Source: Promethearchaeota archaeon (GTDB lineage: Archaea > Asgardarchaeota > Lokiarchaeia > Sigynarchaeales > SOKP01). From it: DNA of 38,099 nucleotides. The letters are not shown here. Positions within the stretch are counted from its first letter, which is position 1. More model-generated notes on the stretch are below. The model was given only the letters and a program-made list of their open reading frames with translations, did not search any database and was not told the origin of the DNA. The stretch spans positions 1 through 38,099 of the forward strand of contig JAEOTJ010000138.1 of assembly GCA_016839905.1 (NCBI GenBank), written 5' to 3'.

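Overview
The window is AT-rich and most likely comes from an Asgard archaeon of the Lokiarchaeia type. The evidence is: archaeal-style TATA boxes 25-60 nt upstream of starts; a TPR protein whose N-terminal domain (with an EFWGHCSNLQ motif) I recall as a frequent Lokiarchaeal domain; a tandem pair of long leucine-rich-repeat proteins; and a longin domain fused to an Arf-like small GTPase. The lineage is an inference from these families, not from a marker gene.

Layout. Bases 1-740 hold two small minus-strand genes: a tail-anchored zinc-ribbon/coiled-coil protein and, downstream, a 48-residue AbrB/MazE-like protein. A divergent plus-strand gene (1000-2610) encodes a secreted seven-bladed SBBP beta-propeller held by one membrane helix, with a cytoplasmic zinc ribbon. 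After a 340-nt convergent gap, everything to the window end is on the minus strand: two paralogous LRR proteins (2951-3961 and 4150-5232) duplicated together with their promoters, a TPR protein (5401-6459), the longin-Arf protein (6581-7372) and one giant gene.

The giant gene fills 7441 to the right edge (38099), about 80% of the window. Its frame is still open at the edge, so the protein has at least 10,218 residues and its true start lies outside. Reading N to C: a beta-rich opening; nine LamG-like units in an A1-A2-B-D-C-A2-A1-B-C order; five propeller-type units of about 230 residues; some 4,300 residues of beta-sandwich-like sequence with a recurring 'ItF...gD.ftI.Y' motif; calcium-loop-like D-x-D-x-D-G stretches; one hydrophobic hairpin; a helical region; a ubiquitin-like beta-grasp segment; about 1,000 unrecognised residues; and a C-terminal C39/papain-like cysteine peptidase domain with visible Gln, Cys, His and Asp. 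This looks like a very long cell-surface stalk that carries a peptidase domain at its end. The longin-Arf gene follows 68 nt downstream with no clear terminator between them.

The most novel items are the giant protein itself, its embedded ubiquitin-like segment combined with a terminal cysteine peptidase, and the longin-Arf fusion next to it. That they act together (surface recognition, ubiquitin-type or proteolytic effector, membrane-associated GTPase) is inference only.
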